This document shows, piece after piece, positions 32,127-40,773 of a stretch of DNA of 55,464 nucleotides. The stretch lies in the NCBI GenBank assembly GCA_964500895.1, contig CAZCQP010000015.1:1-55464 (forward strand), read 5' to 3'. The stretch comes from CAZCQP01 sp964500895 (lineage in GTDB: Bacteria; Bacillota; Clostridia; Lachnospirales; JAISER01). Within the stretch, counting starts at the first letter, position 1. Each line of letters begins with the position of its first letter. The notes below the pieces were generated by a model. That model was not told the origin of the DNA. It did no database searches and saw only the letters and a list, made by a program, of their open reading frames with translations. A program made the translations under genes and the position numbers.

Positions 32127-33128
32127 ATGAGCAAAGATGTTTTTGTTTTTATTGAACAAAGAGACGGGCACATTCAAAAAGTGTCCTATGAACTTTTAGG
32201 TAAAGGCCGTGAACTGGCCGCAACTTTAGGCCAGCAAGTGGTTGCCCTGCTGTTGGGCCACGAAGTGAAAGCACTGGCTCAAGACCTGGTGGCTGCCGGT
32301 GCCGACAAAGTTATCGTAGCGGATCACCCCATGTTGCAAGAATACATGACCGAACCCTACACCAAAGCCATGTGCCAAGCCATTAAAGAAAATGATCCTG
32401 AAATCTTCTTAATTGGCGCAACAGCCATCGGCCGTGACCTGGCACCAAGAACTTCCGCCCGCATTCACACCGGTTTGACCGCAGACTGCACCGGCTTGGA
32501 AATTGAAGAAGAAACCAACCACCTGTTGATGACCCGTCCTGCTTTTGGCGGTAACATCATGGCTACCATCATTTGTGCAGACCACCGTCCACAAATGGCA
32601 ACCGTTCGTCCTGGCGTTATGAAGGCATTCCACAAAGATGCAGAACGCAAAGGCGAAATCGTTGTGATGGAAGTGCCTTTTGAAGAAAAAGACGCAAACG
32701 TGAAAATTCTTGAAGTGGTGAAAGCCACCAAAAAACGCAAAGACATTACCGAAGCTACCGTGCTTGTTTCCGGCGGCCGTGGTATGGGTGCACCTGAAAA
32801 CTTTGGCATTTTGAAAGACCTGGCTGGCGAACTTTCCGGCGACGTGTCTTCCTCTAGAGCTGCTGTAGATGCTGGCTGGACCGAAAGAGACCAACAAGTT
32901 GGGCAAACCGGTAAAACCGTGCGTCCAGACCTGTATGTGGCTTGCGGTATCTCCGGCGCTATTCAACACGTGGCTGGTATGGAAGGCGCAGAACTCATCA
33001 TTGCCATTAACAAAAACAACACTGCACCAATCTTTGATGTGGCCGATGTGGGCATCGTGGGGGATGCAACGGTCATTGTACCAAAATTAACCGAAGCACT
33101 TAAAAAACACAAGCAACAAAACAACTAA
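32127..33128 (+). CDS. etfA: Electron transfer flavoprotein, alpha subunit
   Basis: A 333-residue EtfA. The N-terminal half resembles EtfB; the C-terminal FAD domain has SSRAAVDAGW, QVGQTGKTVRPDLYVACGISGAIQH and the terminal NKNNTAPIFDVADVGIVGD, all diagnostic. It carries electrons between Bcd and NADH/ferredoxin. AAAAGGGG precedes ATG 32127. No ferredoxin-like N-terminal extension is present. Confidence 0.95.
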   Translation: MSKDVFVFIEQRDGHIQKVSYELLGKGRELAATLGQQVVALLLGHEVKALAQDLVAAGADKVIVADHPMLQEYMTEPYTKAMCQAIKENDPEIFLIGATAIGRDLAPRTSARIHTGLTADCTGLEIEEETNHLLMTRPAFGGNIMATIICADHRPQMATVRPGVMKAFHKDAERKGEIVVMEVPFEEKDANVKILEVVKATKKRKDITEATVLVSGGRGMGAPENFGILKDLAGELSGDVSSSRAAVDAGWTERDQQVGQTGKTVRPDLYVACGISGAIQHVAGMEGAELIIAINKNNTAPIFDVADVGIVGDATVIVPKLTEALKKHKQQNN

Positions 33129-33150
33129 TTCATAAAGGAGAAGTGATTTT

Positions 33151-34335
33151 ATGGGGGAAGCCGTAATTGTAAGTGCTGTACGCACGCCCATTGGCAGCTT
33201 TGGGGGAGCTTTGAAAGGGTTTTCTGCTGTGGAATTGGGTAATATTGTTGCTGGCGAAGCCCTAAAACGGGGGAATGTGCCTGCCGATGCTGTGGACGAA
33301 GTGATTCTGGGCCATGTGCTGCAAGCTGGCCTGGGCCAGAACACGGCCAGGCAGGTGGCTGTGAACATTGGGCTTCCCGTGCATGTACCCGCTCTAACCA
33401 TTAACAAAGTTTGCGGTTCCGGCTTGAAGGCTGTGGCCCTTGCGGCACAGGCCATTAAAGCCGAAGATGCCCAGGTGGTGCTGGCAGGGGGTATGGAAAG
33501 CATGAGCAATGCACCATACCTGCTGCCGGCTGCCCGGTGGGGCGCCCGTATGGGTGACGGTGCAATCATCGACACCATATTGACGGACGGCCTGATGGAT
33601 GCTTTCAACCATATCCACATGGGCATGACGGCAGAAAACATTGCCGCAGAACAGCAAATTAGCAGAGAGGCCCAAGACGCTTTTGCTTGCGAAAGCCAGC
33701 GCAGGGCGGAGGCCGCCATTAAAGCTGGTCGGTTTAAGGATGAAATTATCCCCTTAACCATTCCGCAACGCAAAGGGGAGCCGGTGGTGTGTGACACCGA
33801 CGAGTTCCCACGTTTTGGCACCACAGTGGAAAAGCTGGCTGCGCTGAAACCGGCCTTTAAAAAAGACGGCACTGTGACCGCCGGGAATGCTTCCGGCATT
33901 AACGACGGCGCAGCGGCGTTTGTGGTGATGAGCAAGGAAAAAGCGTTAAGCCTTGGTGTTAAACCGTTGGCCACTGTGGTTTCCTATGCATCCCATGGGG
34001 TGGAACCGTCCACCATGGGCTATGGCCCAATCTTCGCCGTGCAAACCGCATTAAAAAAAGCTGGCATGACCATTGGGGACATTGACTTGTTTGAATCTAA
34101 TGAAGCGTTTGCAGCCCAGGCGCTGTCCGTCATTAAAGCTTTGAACCTGGACACAGACAAAGTGAACGTGAATGGCGGGGCCATTGCGTTGGGGCACCCT
34201 ATTGGCGCATCCGGCGCACGGATTTTGGTGAGCCTGTTGCATGAAATGGGACGGCGCGATGCCAAAACCGGCTTGGCCACCCTTTGCATTGGTGGCGGCC
34301 AGGGCATTGCTTTAATTGTGAAAAGAGAAGCATGA
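33151..34335 (+). CDS. thl: Acetyl-CoA acetyltransferase (thiolase)
   Basis: A 394-residue biosynthetic-type thiolase that condenses two acetyl-CoA to acetoacetyl-CoA. The nucleophilic cysteine lies in NKVCGSGLKA (about residue 91), the conserved histidine in GHPIGASGARIL and the second cysteine in CIGGGQGIALI. It starts at ATG 33151 after AAAGGAGAAG, 22 bp beyond etfA, and is the last gene of the operon, ahead of a strong terminator. Although last in the operon it would act first in the pathway. Confidence 0.95.
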   Translation: MGEAVIVSAVRTPIGSFGGALKGFSAVELGNIVAGEALKRGNVPADAVDEVILGHVLQAGLGQNTARQVAVNIGLPVHVPALTINKVCGSGLKAVALAAQAIKAEDAQVVLAGGMESMSNAPYLLPAARWGARMGDGAIIDTILTDGLMDAFNHIHMGMTAENIAAEQQISREAQDAFACESQRRAEAAIKAGRFKDEIIPLTIPQRKGEPVVCDTDEFPRFGTTVEKLAALKPAFKKDGTVTAGNASGINDGAAAFVVMSKEKALSLGVKPLATVVSYASHGVEPSTMGYGPIFAVQTALKKAGMTIGDIDLFESNEAFAAQALSVIKALNLDTDKVNVNGGAIALGHPIGASGARILVSLLHEMGRRDAKTGLATLCIGGGQGIALIVKREA

Positions 34336-34348
34336 ATAGAGGCGTAAC

Positions 34349-34393
34349 AAAAAATCGAACCCCTGTAGAGCAGTAAGTGGGGTTCGATTTTTT
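34349..34393 (+). terminator. Terminator of the acyl-CoA operon
   Basis: A perfect 15-bp stem, AAAAAATCGAACCCC (34349-34363) with GGGGTTCGATTTTTT (34379-34393), followed by TTGTTTTT. Symmetric A and T tracts mean it may also stop minus-strand transcripts. Confidence 0.93.
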
Positions 34394-34400
34394 TGTTTTT

Positions 34401-34481
34401 AACCAATGATTTGGTTCATTGTAGGGAATTACCCCCGTGTAATTCCGTTTTTCGGAACGACACAGGGGTCGTTCCATTGTA
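34401..34481. repeat. Cluster of three hairpins with flanking CATTGTA repeats
   Basis: AACCAA/TTGGTT (34401-34416), GGAATTAC/GTAATTCC (34425-34446) and GGAACGAC/GTCGTTCC (34454-34475). The last two can also pair with each other as one long hairpin around TTTTT. CATTGTA occurs at both sides (34417-34423 and 34475-34481). This may be a mini insertion element or a terminator group for the deoR operon. Confidence 0.55.
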
Positions 34482-34487
34482 CATTAT

Positions 34488-35249
34488 TTACACCAGCCAA
34501 AGGTTGGTTCCTGAATGGGTCAGCGCCTCTGCAATCTGGGGCGCAAGCTCACGCCCGGTAATGAACCCATCCACGGCCGCAATGTCACACACTTTCAAAA
34601 AGGATTTCTTGCCGAACTTGTCATGGTCGCACAGCACTAAGGTTTGGTTGGCGGCTTGTATAATGTTGCGCTTAATGGTCACTTCGTCCTCGTTGGTGAT
34701 CATGCATCCGTCATGAACGTCCACCGTGTCCAGGCTTAAAAACGCCAGGTCTACCCGCAACTGTGCCCAAAAGCTTTCCGCCCAGTGCCCCCGCAAGGTG
34801 TAGTACCCATGCCGCAACCGTCCACCCACCACCGTAATGTCCAGTAAAGGGTTGGCCGTAGCCAGCTCCGTGGCAATCAGGATGTCGTGGGTGACCACAT
34901 GCAGCGGGGCCATAGCCTTAATGTAGGGCACCAGCTCGTAAGCCGTGGTGCCGGTGTCTATGGCAATGGTCATGCCGGGTAGTATGTGTTTGGCGGCGGA
35001 CTGGGCAATGCGGGCTTTTTCTTCTTGGTTGACGCACCGCTTTTCGTTAAACGGCAGCTCCAGCCCTATGTCCTCGTAAACCACACCGCCCCGAGTGGCT
35101 TTCATTCCCGGGTATTGCAAAAGCAAGGCCACATCCCGCCGGGCAGTTGCCCGGGAAATATTAAACAATGCCACCAGTTCGTTAATGGATACATATTTGT
35201 GCTGGCGCACATGGTCGTCCATTCTTTCCAGCCGTTCACGTCTTAGCAT
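34488..35249 (-). CDS. DeoR-family transcriptional regulator
   Basis: A 253-residue sugar-phosphate-responsive repressor. The N-terminal winged HTH (about 1-60, ISINELVALFNISRATARRDVALL-like; here VSINELVALFNISRATARRD) is followed by the DeoR sensor domain with AIDTGTTAYELVPYI, VVGGRLRHGYYTLRG, and LVLCDHDKFGKKSFLKVC. It is the last gene of the carbohydrate operon, 11 bp after the BtpA gene, and so probably controls that operon through the repeats at 42287-42326. The effector should be a phosphorylated intermediate made by the FGGY kinase; this is inferred. Confidence 0.93.
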   Translation of the reverse strand: MLRRERLERMDDHVRQHKYVSINELVALFNISRATARRDVALLLQYPGMKATRGGVVYEDIGLELPFNEKRCVNQEEKARIAQSAAKHILPGMTIAIDTGTTAYELVPYIKAMAPLHVVTHDILIATELATANPLLDITVVGGRLRHGYYTLRGHWAESFWAQLRVDLAFLSLDTVDVHDGCMITNEDEVTIKRNIIQAANQTLVLCDHDKFGKKSFLKVCDIAAVDGFITGRELAPQIAEALTHSGTNLWLV

Positions 35250-35260
35250 ATCATCACCGT

Positions 35261-36070
35261 TTAGTTATTTCTGAAAGTTTTCACCTTGTCCATAAAAGCT
35301 TTCACTCTGTTTACATCCACGTGGTTTTCAAACACGCCATCAATTTTAAAGGTGGTACCCACCACAGCCCCGTCTGCTATGGACAGCTGCTGTTCCACAT
35401 TTTCCAGGCGAACGCCCGTATTGGCCAACACCACCGTATTGGGAACGGCTTCTTTCACCTTTTGCAGCACCTGGGCATCGGTTTCTGCCCCGGCCACCAA
35501 CCCAGACACGCACAAAGCATCCGGCCGGTTGTTAAACACAGTGGAACGGGCCACAGACACCACATCCCGGTCAGCCACATACTTGGCGGCTTCTGGAACA
35601 ATGTTAAAGAGCAGTTTCACATCCTGGGCACCAATGCTGTGCTGGTGGCGGATGGTCTCCCCTACGTTGGTGTTCCACAAGCCAAAGTCGCTGCCGTACA
35701 CCCCGGTGAAAATTTCCCGCACAAACTTGGCGCCGGTGGCTTTGGCCAAATCTAAGGAACGTTTGGCATCCCAAAGCACATTCACCCCAAAAGGTATTTT
35801 AATTTCACCCATCAGCTGCCCGATAATCCGTGCCATACACGCCACGGTTTCACAACGCACCTGGGTTAAGTAAGGCAAGCTAAATTCGTTGGAAAACATT
35901 ACCGCATCCACGCCCCCGTCTTGTAGGGCGTGCAGGTCTTTTCTTGCCATTTCTATAATATAATCCATGTTCTTTTCCTCGGTGTAATAAGGGTCACCGG
36001 GCAGAGGCAGCAAATGGCACATGGCAATGATGGCTTTTTCGGTTCCAATCACGTCTTTTAACCAACTCAT
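35261..36070 (-). CDS. BtpA/SgcQ-family protein
   Basis: A 269-residue TIM-barrel-type protein of the BtpA/SgcQ family: AIIAMCHLLPLPGDPYY near the N-terminus, LHALQDGGVDAVMFSNEFSLPY, IPFGVNVLWDAKRSLDLAKATGAKFVREIFTGVYGSDFG, and VLANTGVRLENVEQQLSIADGAVVGTTFK at the end. BtpA is linked to photosystem I biogenesis in cyanobacteria, and SgcQ sits in an uncharacterised E. coli sugar operon; the enzymatic activity is not established. In a non-photosynthetic sugar operon it is likely a catabolic enzyme acting on a sugar or nucleoside derivative. ATG 36070 follows AGGAAGG by 6 nt. Confidence 0.88.
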   Translation of the reverse strand: MSWLKDVIGTEKAIIAMCHLLPLPGDPYYTEEKNMDYIIEMARKDLHALQDGGVDAVMFSNEFSLPYLTQVRCETVACMARIIGQLMGEIKIPFGVNVLWDAKRSLDLAKATGAKFVREIFTGVYGSDFGLWNTNVGETIRHQHSIGAQDVKLLFNIVPEAAKYVADRDVVSVARSTVFNNRPDALCVSGLVAGAETDAQVLQKVKEAVPNTVVLANTGVRLENVEQQLSIADGAVVGTTFKIDGVFENHVDVNRVKAFMDKVKTFRNN

Positions 36071-36114
36071 GTTAATCCTTCCTTCCTGTTCTGTCAATAG
36101 ATGACTTGCGCAGC

Positions 36115-36984
36115 CTAAATGGTTTTATTTTTAGATGCCTTAATAAACAGGTAACTGATGGGAACAATAAGGGCCACTAAAATATAAGACATGGCCGAAG
36201 CTTCCCCAATTTTTAAATAAGTAAACGCTTGCTTGTAAATGTGGTAACTGAGCATTTCTGTGGTGGTTCCTGGCCCGCCTTTGGTTAGCACATAAATAAG
36301 GTCGTATGTTTTCAGGGCGTTGATGCTTCTTAAAAGCAGTGCCACTGTGAAAGTTGGGGCCAACATGGGCACGGTGATGAAGCAAAAAGTTTGCACAGGG
36401 CTTGCACCGTCTATGGCCACGGCTTCGTAAGGCTCGGCCGGCAAAGACACCAGGCCTGCCATTAAAACCAGCACCATGTAGGGCACTTGCTGCCAAATGT
36501 CTATAAAAATAACGGTGCCCAGGGCGAAACGGGCATCTCCCAGCCAAGCCTGCCCTTGTATGCCGATACTTTCCAGCAGAAAATTCACAATGCCCAAGTT
36601 GGGGTGCAACAAAAGCCGCCACAACAGCCCAACCGCAATGGGCGTAATCATCATGGGAATGATGATGATGGAGAAAAAAATGTTCTTGCCTTTTAAGTCC
36701 CGGTTTAAAAGCAATGCAATGCCAAAGCCTACAACAAATTCAAAGAGCACCACCAACACCATAAAAAGCAGGGTGGTGGTTCCAGATTGCACAAAATACC
36801 GGTCGTTCAAGGCTTTGGTGTAGTTGCCAAGGCCCATAAATTGGCCAATGCCGGGCACCTTCAAGCTGGTGGAAAAAAAGCTGACCACAAAAGAGTAGAG
36901 CAGCGGCCCCACAATAACCGCAAGAAGCACCAGCAATGAAGGAAAAAGAAAAATGAGGAAGTCTTTGTTTTTGCGCGAAATCAT
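36115..36984 (-). CDS. Sugar ABC transporter permease, MalF/UgpA type
   Basis: A 289-residue membrane protein with six predicted helices. The permease coupling motif is EPYEAVAIDGASPVQTFCFITVPMLAP (EAAxxDGA-x9-IxxP). It is one of two carbohydrate-uptake-1 (CUT1) permeases of the operon and pairs with the MalG-type protein encoded upstream. It follows the binding-protein gene after an intercistronic stem-loop, so it is probably made in lower amounts. No ATPase gene is in the operon. Confidence 0.92.
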   Translation of the reverse strand: MISRKNKDFLIFLFPSLLVLLAVIVGPLLYSFVVSFFSTSLKVPGIGQFMGLGNYTKALNDRYFVQSGTTTLLFMVLVVLFEFVVGFGIALLLNRDLKGKNIFFSIIIIPMMITPIAVGLLWRLLLHPNLGIVNFLLESIGIQGQAWLGDARFALGTVIFIDIWQQVPYMVLVLMAGLVSLPAEPYEAVAIDGASPVQTFCFITVPMLAPTFTVALLLRSINALKTYDLIYVLTKGGPGTTTEMLSYHIYKQAFTYLKIGEASAMSYILVALIVPISYLFIKASKNKTI

Positions 36985-37004
36985 GTTTATCCCCCTGTAT
37001 TGAA

Positions 37005-37040
37005 GGGCCGGGAAACAGCTAGCAATTGCTTTCCCAGCCC
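37005..37040 (-). other. Intercistronic stem-loop between binding protein and permease
   Basis: On the minus strand GGGCTGGGAAA and TTTCCCGGCCC pair over 11 bp (one G-U) around a 14-nt loop, without a following T tract. Like the malE-malF REP region, it probably stabilises the upstream binding-protein message rather than ending transcription. Confidence 0.65.
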
Positions 37041-37053
37041 GCCGCTCATGCTG

Positions 37054-38337
37054 TTAATGCATGTTCGCCAGCTCCTCGTTCACAATATCCAGCGCTTCTT
37101 GGGGCGTTTTATTGCCGGACACCGCTTCAGACAATTCCCGGCCCAACACTTCAATCAACTGAGGGGCATCGGCAATAATGGGAATCATTTTAGAGCTGGA
37201 CATGATGCGCGCCACATCGGTGTAGTGGGGGTATACGGCCAAAACGTCCGAGTCCTCCATCACGTCAGTACGGGTGGGGCAACCGCCGCTTAACGCTCTG
37301 GCTTTAGCTGTATCAAAGGATTCCACCCATTTGAGAAACTTCCAGGAAGCCTCTTTGTCCGGCGCATTTTTAGGAATGGCCCAGCCCCAGCCTGCATTTA
37401 AAGACACACCGCCAGGTACATCTGCCAGTGCCACTTTGCCTGCTACGTTGGATTCATCCGGGTTGTCCAGTTTGGGCAGCATCCAGTTGTATGTAATGTA
37501 GGTGGCTGCATTGCCTTGAGCGAACACATTAAAAGCTTCGTCAAAGCCATACCCCGCTGCGCCTTTGGGAGCGGCGTTTTGCATGTTGTCCACATACAAT
37601 TCCAGTGCTTTCACACCTTCCGGGCTGTTCACGTTGGGCTTGCCGTCCACATCGTAAAAATCACCGCCACAGGAGAAGAAATAGTTCAGCCATTCCATGG
37701 CGATGGGGTCTGGCCGCAAGCCTTGCATTACAGCACCGTTTAATGTATCCCCATTTTTGGCGGTGAGTGCTTTGCACATTTCCACGTAATCTTCCATGTT
37801 ATCAGGGATGGTTAAGTTTTCGGCTTCCATCACGTCCGTGCGGTACACCAGGGAAAGCATGTAGTTATAGAAGGGTAGCATGTACGTTTTGCCCTCCACT
37901 TGGCCAACCATGTCCAGCATGGTGGGCACGTAAACCCCCAAGTCTACGTTGTCCCGCTGCACATAGCCGTCCAGTTCTTCCAGCCAGCCCGCTTGCACAA
38001 ATTCAGCCACCCAGTAGCAATCCACCACAATCACGTCGTAGCTGTTGGTTTTGCTTAACATCTGGGCCAGCAGTTTTTCGTGCATGTTGGCATAATTAAT
38101 GGCTTCAATGACCACTTCAATGCCGGTTTCTTCTGTGAATTTGTCCAGCTGCGCCGTTACAAAATCTGTATCCGGCACCACTTCCATGAGCACATGCAGG
38201 GTTTGCTTGCCTTCCGCCTCTGACCCTGCTGCTTCTGCCCCCGTGCCGCCTGTGTTACCACTGCATCCGGCCAGCAATACAGCAGACAAAACGGTAGCCA
38301 CCAACGTTGTAGCCCATTTTTTAAATTTCATATTCAT
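37054..38337 (-). CDS. Sugar ABC transporter substrate-binding lipoprotein
   Basis: A 427-residue extracellular solute-binding protein of family 1. The signal peptide ends in the lipobox LLAGC (Cys about residue 25), then a Gly/Ser/Ala-rich linker and the mature two-lobed fold starting LHVLMEVVPDTDFVTAQLDKF. Features such as YNWMLP and AWKFLKWVES-like ASWKFLKWVES are usual for CUT1 binding proteins. It would capture the sugar or polyol for the operon's catabolic enzymes. It is placed between the two permease genes, an order less common than binding protein first. Confidence 0.92.
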   Translation of the reverse strand: MNMKFKKWATTLVATVLSAVLLAGCSGNTGGTGAEAAGSEAEGKQTLHVLMEVVPDTDFVTAQLDKFTEETGIEVVIEAINYANMHEKLLAQMLSKTNSYDVIVVDCYWVAEFVQAGWLEELDGYVQRDNVDLGVYVPTMLDMVGQVEGKTYMLPFYNYMLSLVYRTDVMEAENLTIPDNMEDYVEMCKALTAKNGDTLNGAVMQGLRPDPIAMEWLNYFFSCGGDFYDVDGKPNVNSPEGVKALELYVDNMQNAAPKGAAGYGFDEAFNVFAQGNAATYITYNWMLPKLDNPDESNVAGKVALADVPGGVSLNAGWGWAIPKNAPDKEASWKFLKWVESFDTAKARALSGGCPTRTDVMEDSDVLAVYPHYTDVARIMSSSKMIPIIADAPQLIEVLGRELSEAVSGNKTPQEALDIVNEELANMH

Positions 38338-38355
38338 CCTCCTCTTTACAAATGA

Positions 38356-39183
38356 TTATTTGACAGAGCCGAAGGTTAAGCCGTTCACCAGATATTTTTT
38401 AATGAATAGGGAAAGAAAAATAACTGGCATAATGACCACAATGGTTGCGGCGCAAAGCTCTGCAATCATAACCCCCTGCTGTGTTTCAAGGTTGGCAATG
38501 GCCACCGGCAAGGTGCGGGATTTTAAGCCGGTGAGCACCAAGGCGAAAATAAATTCGTTCCAGGAGACTAAAAAGCTATAAACGGCGGTGGCCATCAGCC
38601 CAGGGGCTGCCAAAGGCATAATCACTTTGAAATAAGCCTGTAGACGGGTGCAGCCGTCAATTTCGCTGGCTTCGTCCAGCTCCCGGGGAACCCCTTCAAA
38701 GAAACTAATAAGCATCCAAATGACATAAGGCAGGTTAAAGGTGAGGTAAGCCACGATGAGCGCAAGCCAGGTGTCGTCCAGGCCAAGGCGTTTAACGATG
38801 ATGGCCATGGGAATGACCAGTACGATGGGCGGAATCATTTGTGTGGCTAAAATGGCCAGCTTAATTTTGTTGTTGCCGTTGGAGAAGCGGGCAACCCAAA
38901 ACCCGGCCATAGAGCCCAAAAGCACAGAAAGGATGGTGGAGAGCAACGCCACCCCAAAGCTGTTGTAAAAATATTTGGCAAAGGGGTTGTTGGTAAAGAT
39001 GGCCACGTAGTTTTCCAGCGTTAGGCTTACCAACATTTTAGGCGGAATTTGATAGGCCTCCACCTTGGTGATGAGGGAGGTGCGCAATATCCACAGCATG
39101 GGCAGCAGGAAAAACAAAGTCACCGCCACAAGCCCGGCATAGGTAAGGGCTGTGCTGAGAGGGCTTTGCTTTTTGTAGGTCAT
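38356..39183 (-). CDS. Sugar ABC transporter permease, MalG/UgpE type
   Basis: A 275-residue protein with six predicted helices and the coupling motif ELDEASEIDGCTRLQAYFKVIMPLAAPG. It ends with the FIKKYLVNGLTFGSVK tail typical of MalG-type proteins. The start is ATG 39183, 7-8 nt after AGGAGGAATT; the 16 codons upstream that remain open overlap the HAD gene and are rejected. It is the first transport gene after the catabolic genes. Confidence 0.92.
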   Translation of the reverse strand: MTYKKQSPLSTALTYAGLVAVTLFFLLPMLWILRTSLITKVEAYQIPPKMLVSLTLENYVAIFTNNPFAKYFYNSFGVALLSTILSVLLGSMAGFWVARFSNGNNKIKLAILATQMIPPIVLVIPMAIIVKRLGLDDTWLALIVAYLTFNLPYVIWMLISFFEGVPRELDEASEIDGCTRLQAYFKVIMPLAAPGLMATAVYSFLVSWNEFIFALVLTGLKSRTLPVAIANLETQQGVMIAELCAATIVVIMPVIFLSLFIKKYLVNGLTFGSVK

Positions 39184-39196
39184 ACAAGAATTCCTC

Positions 39197-39967
39197 CTAG
39201 ACCAGAATTTCAATATCCTCCAGCGAATCAATCACAGCGGCGGCAATCCCCGCCATTTTTTCGGCAATTCCCGGGTGTTCCGGCAAGCCAACCCCCACAG
39301 CCCCGGCTGCTTTGGCCATTTCCACATCCACCAGGGAATCCCCCAGCATGAGCATCCGGCTGGGGTGTACGCCGGTGATTTGGGCAATGCGCTCCAGCAT
39401 GTCTGGGTGGGGTTTGCCCCGTTTGACTTCTTTGGGGGTGACGATGAAGGACAAATGGCTGGCATCGTCGTATAAGTTTATAGAATCTACCGCCCGCTGG
39501 TAATCGTCGGAGGTGGCCACCCCGTAAGGCACGCCCGCTTCCCGCAGCCGTTTAAAAATAGCTGGAAAACCTTTGCGTGGGGTGAGGGAGGCTTTTAAGT
39601 CCAAAGTTTCGTCCGTCTGGGCAAACAGCAGGATGGCCAGGTCTTTGGCTTCGTTCCAGCTCATGCCATTGTGCCGGGCCAGAAAAGCCCCCGTTACCAC
39701 AGCTTCATCCGCTGTGGCGGCCAACGCCAATACCCCTTGAGGGTTGGCCCCGGTGACCACAACCCCTTGGGGCGTTTGTTCCCCGGAAACCTGCATGGTG
39801 GCCAGCCACTCCAGCTGCTGGGCTTCCGTCAAGTAAGGATTTAAGTTGTTTAGCCGGGCTTGGGCAAGGGCAATCCAAAAGGCCATGCTTTCAAACATGA
39901 GGCCGTCTTTGTCGAAAACCACTAAATCAATGTTATAAATTTTATCTGCAATTTTAAATTTACTCAT
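39197..39967 (-). CDS. HAD-family hydrolase (phosphatase/phosphoglycolate-phosphatase like)
   Basis: A 256-residue HAD enzyme. Motif I is VVFDKDG (nucleophile Asp and acid/base Asp both present), a helical cap domain lies at about 35-130, motif II T in GVATSDD, motif III the Lys of KRGKPHPDM, and motif IV GDSLVDVEMAKAAG. It likely removes phosphate from a small sugar phosphate. It starts at ATG 39967, overlapping the SDR stop (ATGA), so its production is coupled to that of the SDR. The substrate is unknown. Confidence 0.9.
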   Translation of the reverse strand: MSKFKIADKIYNIDLVVFDKDGLMFESMAFWIALAQARLNNLNPYLTEAQQLEWLATMQVSGEQTPQGVVVTGANPQGVLALAATADEAVVTGAFLARHNGMSWNEAKDLAILLFAQTDETLDLKASLTPRKGFPAIFKRLREAGVPYGVATSDDYQRAVDSINLYDDASHLSFIVTPKEVKRGKPHPDMLERIAQITGVHPSRMLMLGDSLVDVEMAKAAGAVGVGLPEHPGIAEKMAGIAAAVIDSLEDIEILV

Positions 39968-40761
39968 ACAATGTTCGCCCCGCCCGCAATGTTCATGGCT
40001 TCACCGGTCATGAAACCGGCTTCTGGGGAAACCAAAAAGCCCACCACGTCGGCCACATCTTCCGGGTAGCACAACCGGCCAAGGGGGGTGTGTTCAATGT
40101 ATTCTTCGGGCACCCGTTCTGGGGGTAAGCCACGCAATTTGGCTTCCCATTCCACTTCCCGGTCTTGCATACTGGTTTTCACAAAGCCTGGGCACACACA
40201 GTTCACAGTGATGTTATAAGGGGCAAACTCAATGGCTGCGCTTTTGGTAAAGCCCACCACGGCAAACTTGGAAGCGGTATAATGGGCCAGAAGTGGCGCA
40301 GCTTTCACAGCGGCCATGGAAGCGGTGTTCACCATGCGCCCCCCTTTTTCCTTCATTAAGGGGAAAGCGGCTTGGGTAACCAAAAACACCCCTTTGCTGT
40401 TCACGTTGAAGTTAAAATCCCATTCTTCTTCGGTGAGGTTTTCAATACGCTCCATTGTGGAAACCCCGGCGTTGTTAATGAGAATGTCCAGTTGAGGGGA
40501 CAAGGCTTTCACTTTGTCCATGACACATGCAATAGATGCGTTGTTGGTCACATCCAGGGCCATGGCAGTGTGGGTCTGTTGGCCTGTAGGGTTGGTGAGC
40601 AGGTTGGCGGTTTCCTGGGCAGTTTCCAGGCTGATGTCTGTCACCAGCACACTGGCCCCAAGGGTGGCCAGCTTTTGGGCGATGCTCCGGCCAATGCCGG
40701 TGCCTGCCCCGGTAATGAGGGCAAATTTGCCTTCAATGGGTAAACGGTTGAGTGCGCACAT
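39964..40761 (-). CDS. SDR-family oxidoreductase
   Basis: A 265-residue classical short-chain dehydrogenase: cofactor loop TGAGTGIGRS near residue 18, D after beta2 (VTDIS, favouring NAD), NNAG, and the catalytic set NTASMAAVKAAPLLAHYTASK. The ending FMTGEAMNIAGGANIV fits the sugar-alcohol/glucose dehydrogenase-like subgroup. In this operon it probably oxidises a polyol or a sugar before or after phosphorylation. AAGGAGGAT precedes ATG 40761, 12 bp after the kinase gene. Confidence 0.9.
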   Translation of the reverse strand: MCALNRLPIEGKFALITGAGTGIGRSIAQKLATLGASVLVTDISLETAQETANLLTNPTGQQTHTAMALDVTNNASIACVMDKVKALSPQLDILINNAGVSTMERIENLTEEEWDFNFNVNSKGVFLVTQAAFPLMKEKGGRMVNTASMAAVKAAPLLAHYTASKFAVVGFTKSAAIEFAPYNITVNCVCPGFVKTSMQDREVEWEAKLRGLPPERVPEEYIEHTPLGRLCYPEDVADVVGFLVSPEAGFMTGEAMNIAGGANIV

Positions 40762-40773
40762 GGTGTATCCTCC

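Noticed and set aside
35261..36070. BtpA as evidence for photosynthesis
   Set aside because: The rest of the window is that of a fermenting spore former, and BtpA/SgcQ proteins are common in non-photosynthetic sugar operons.
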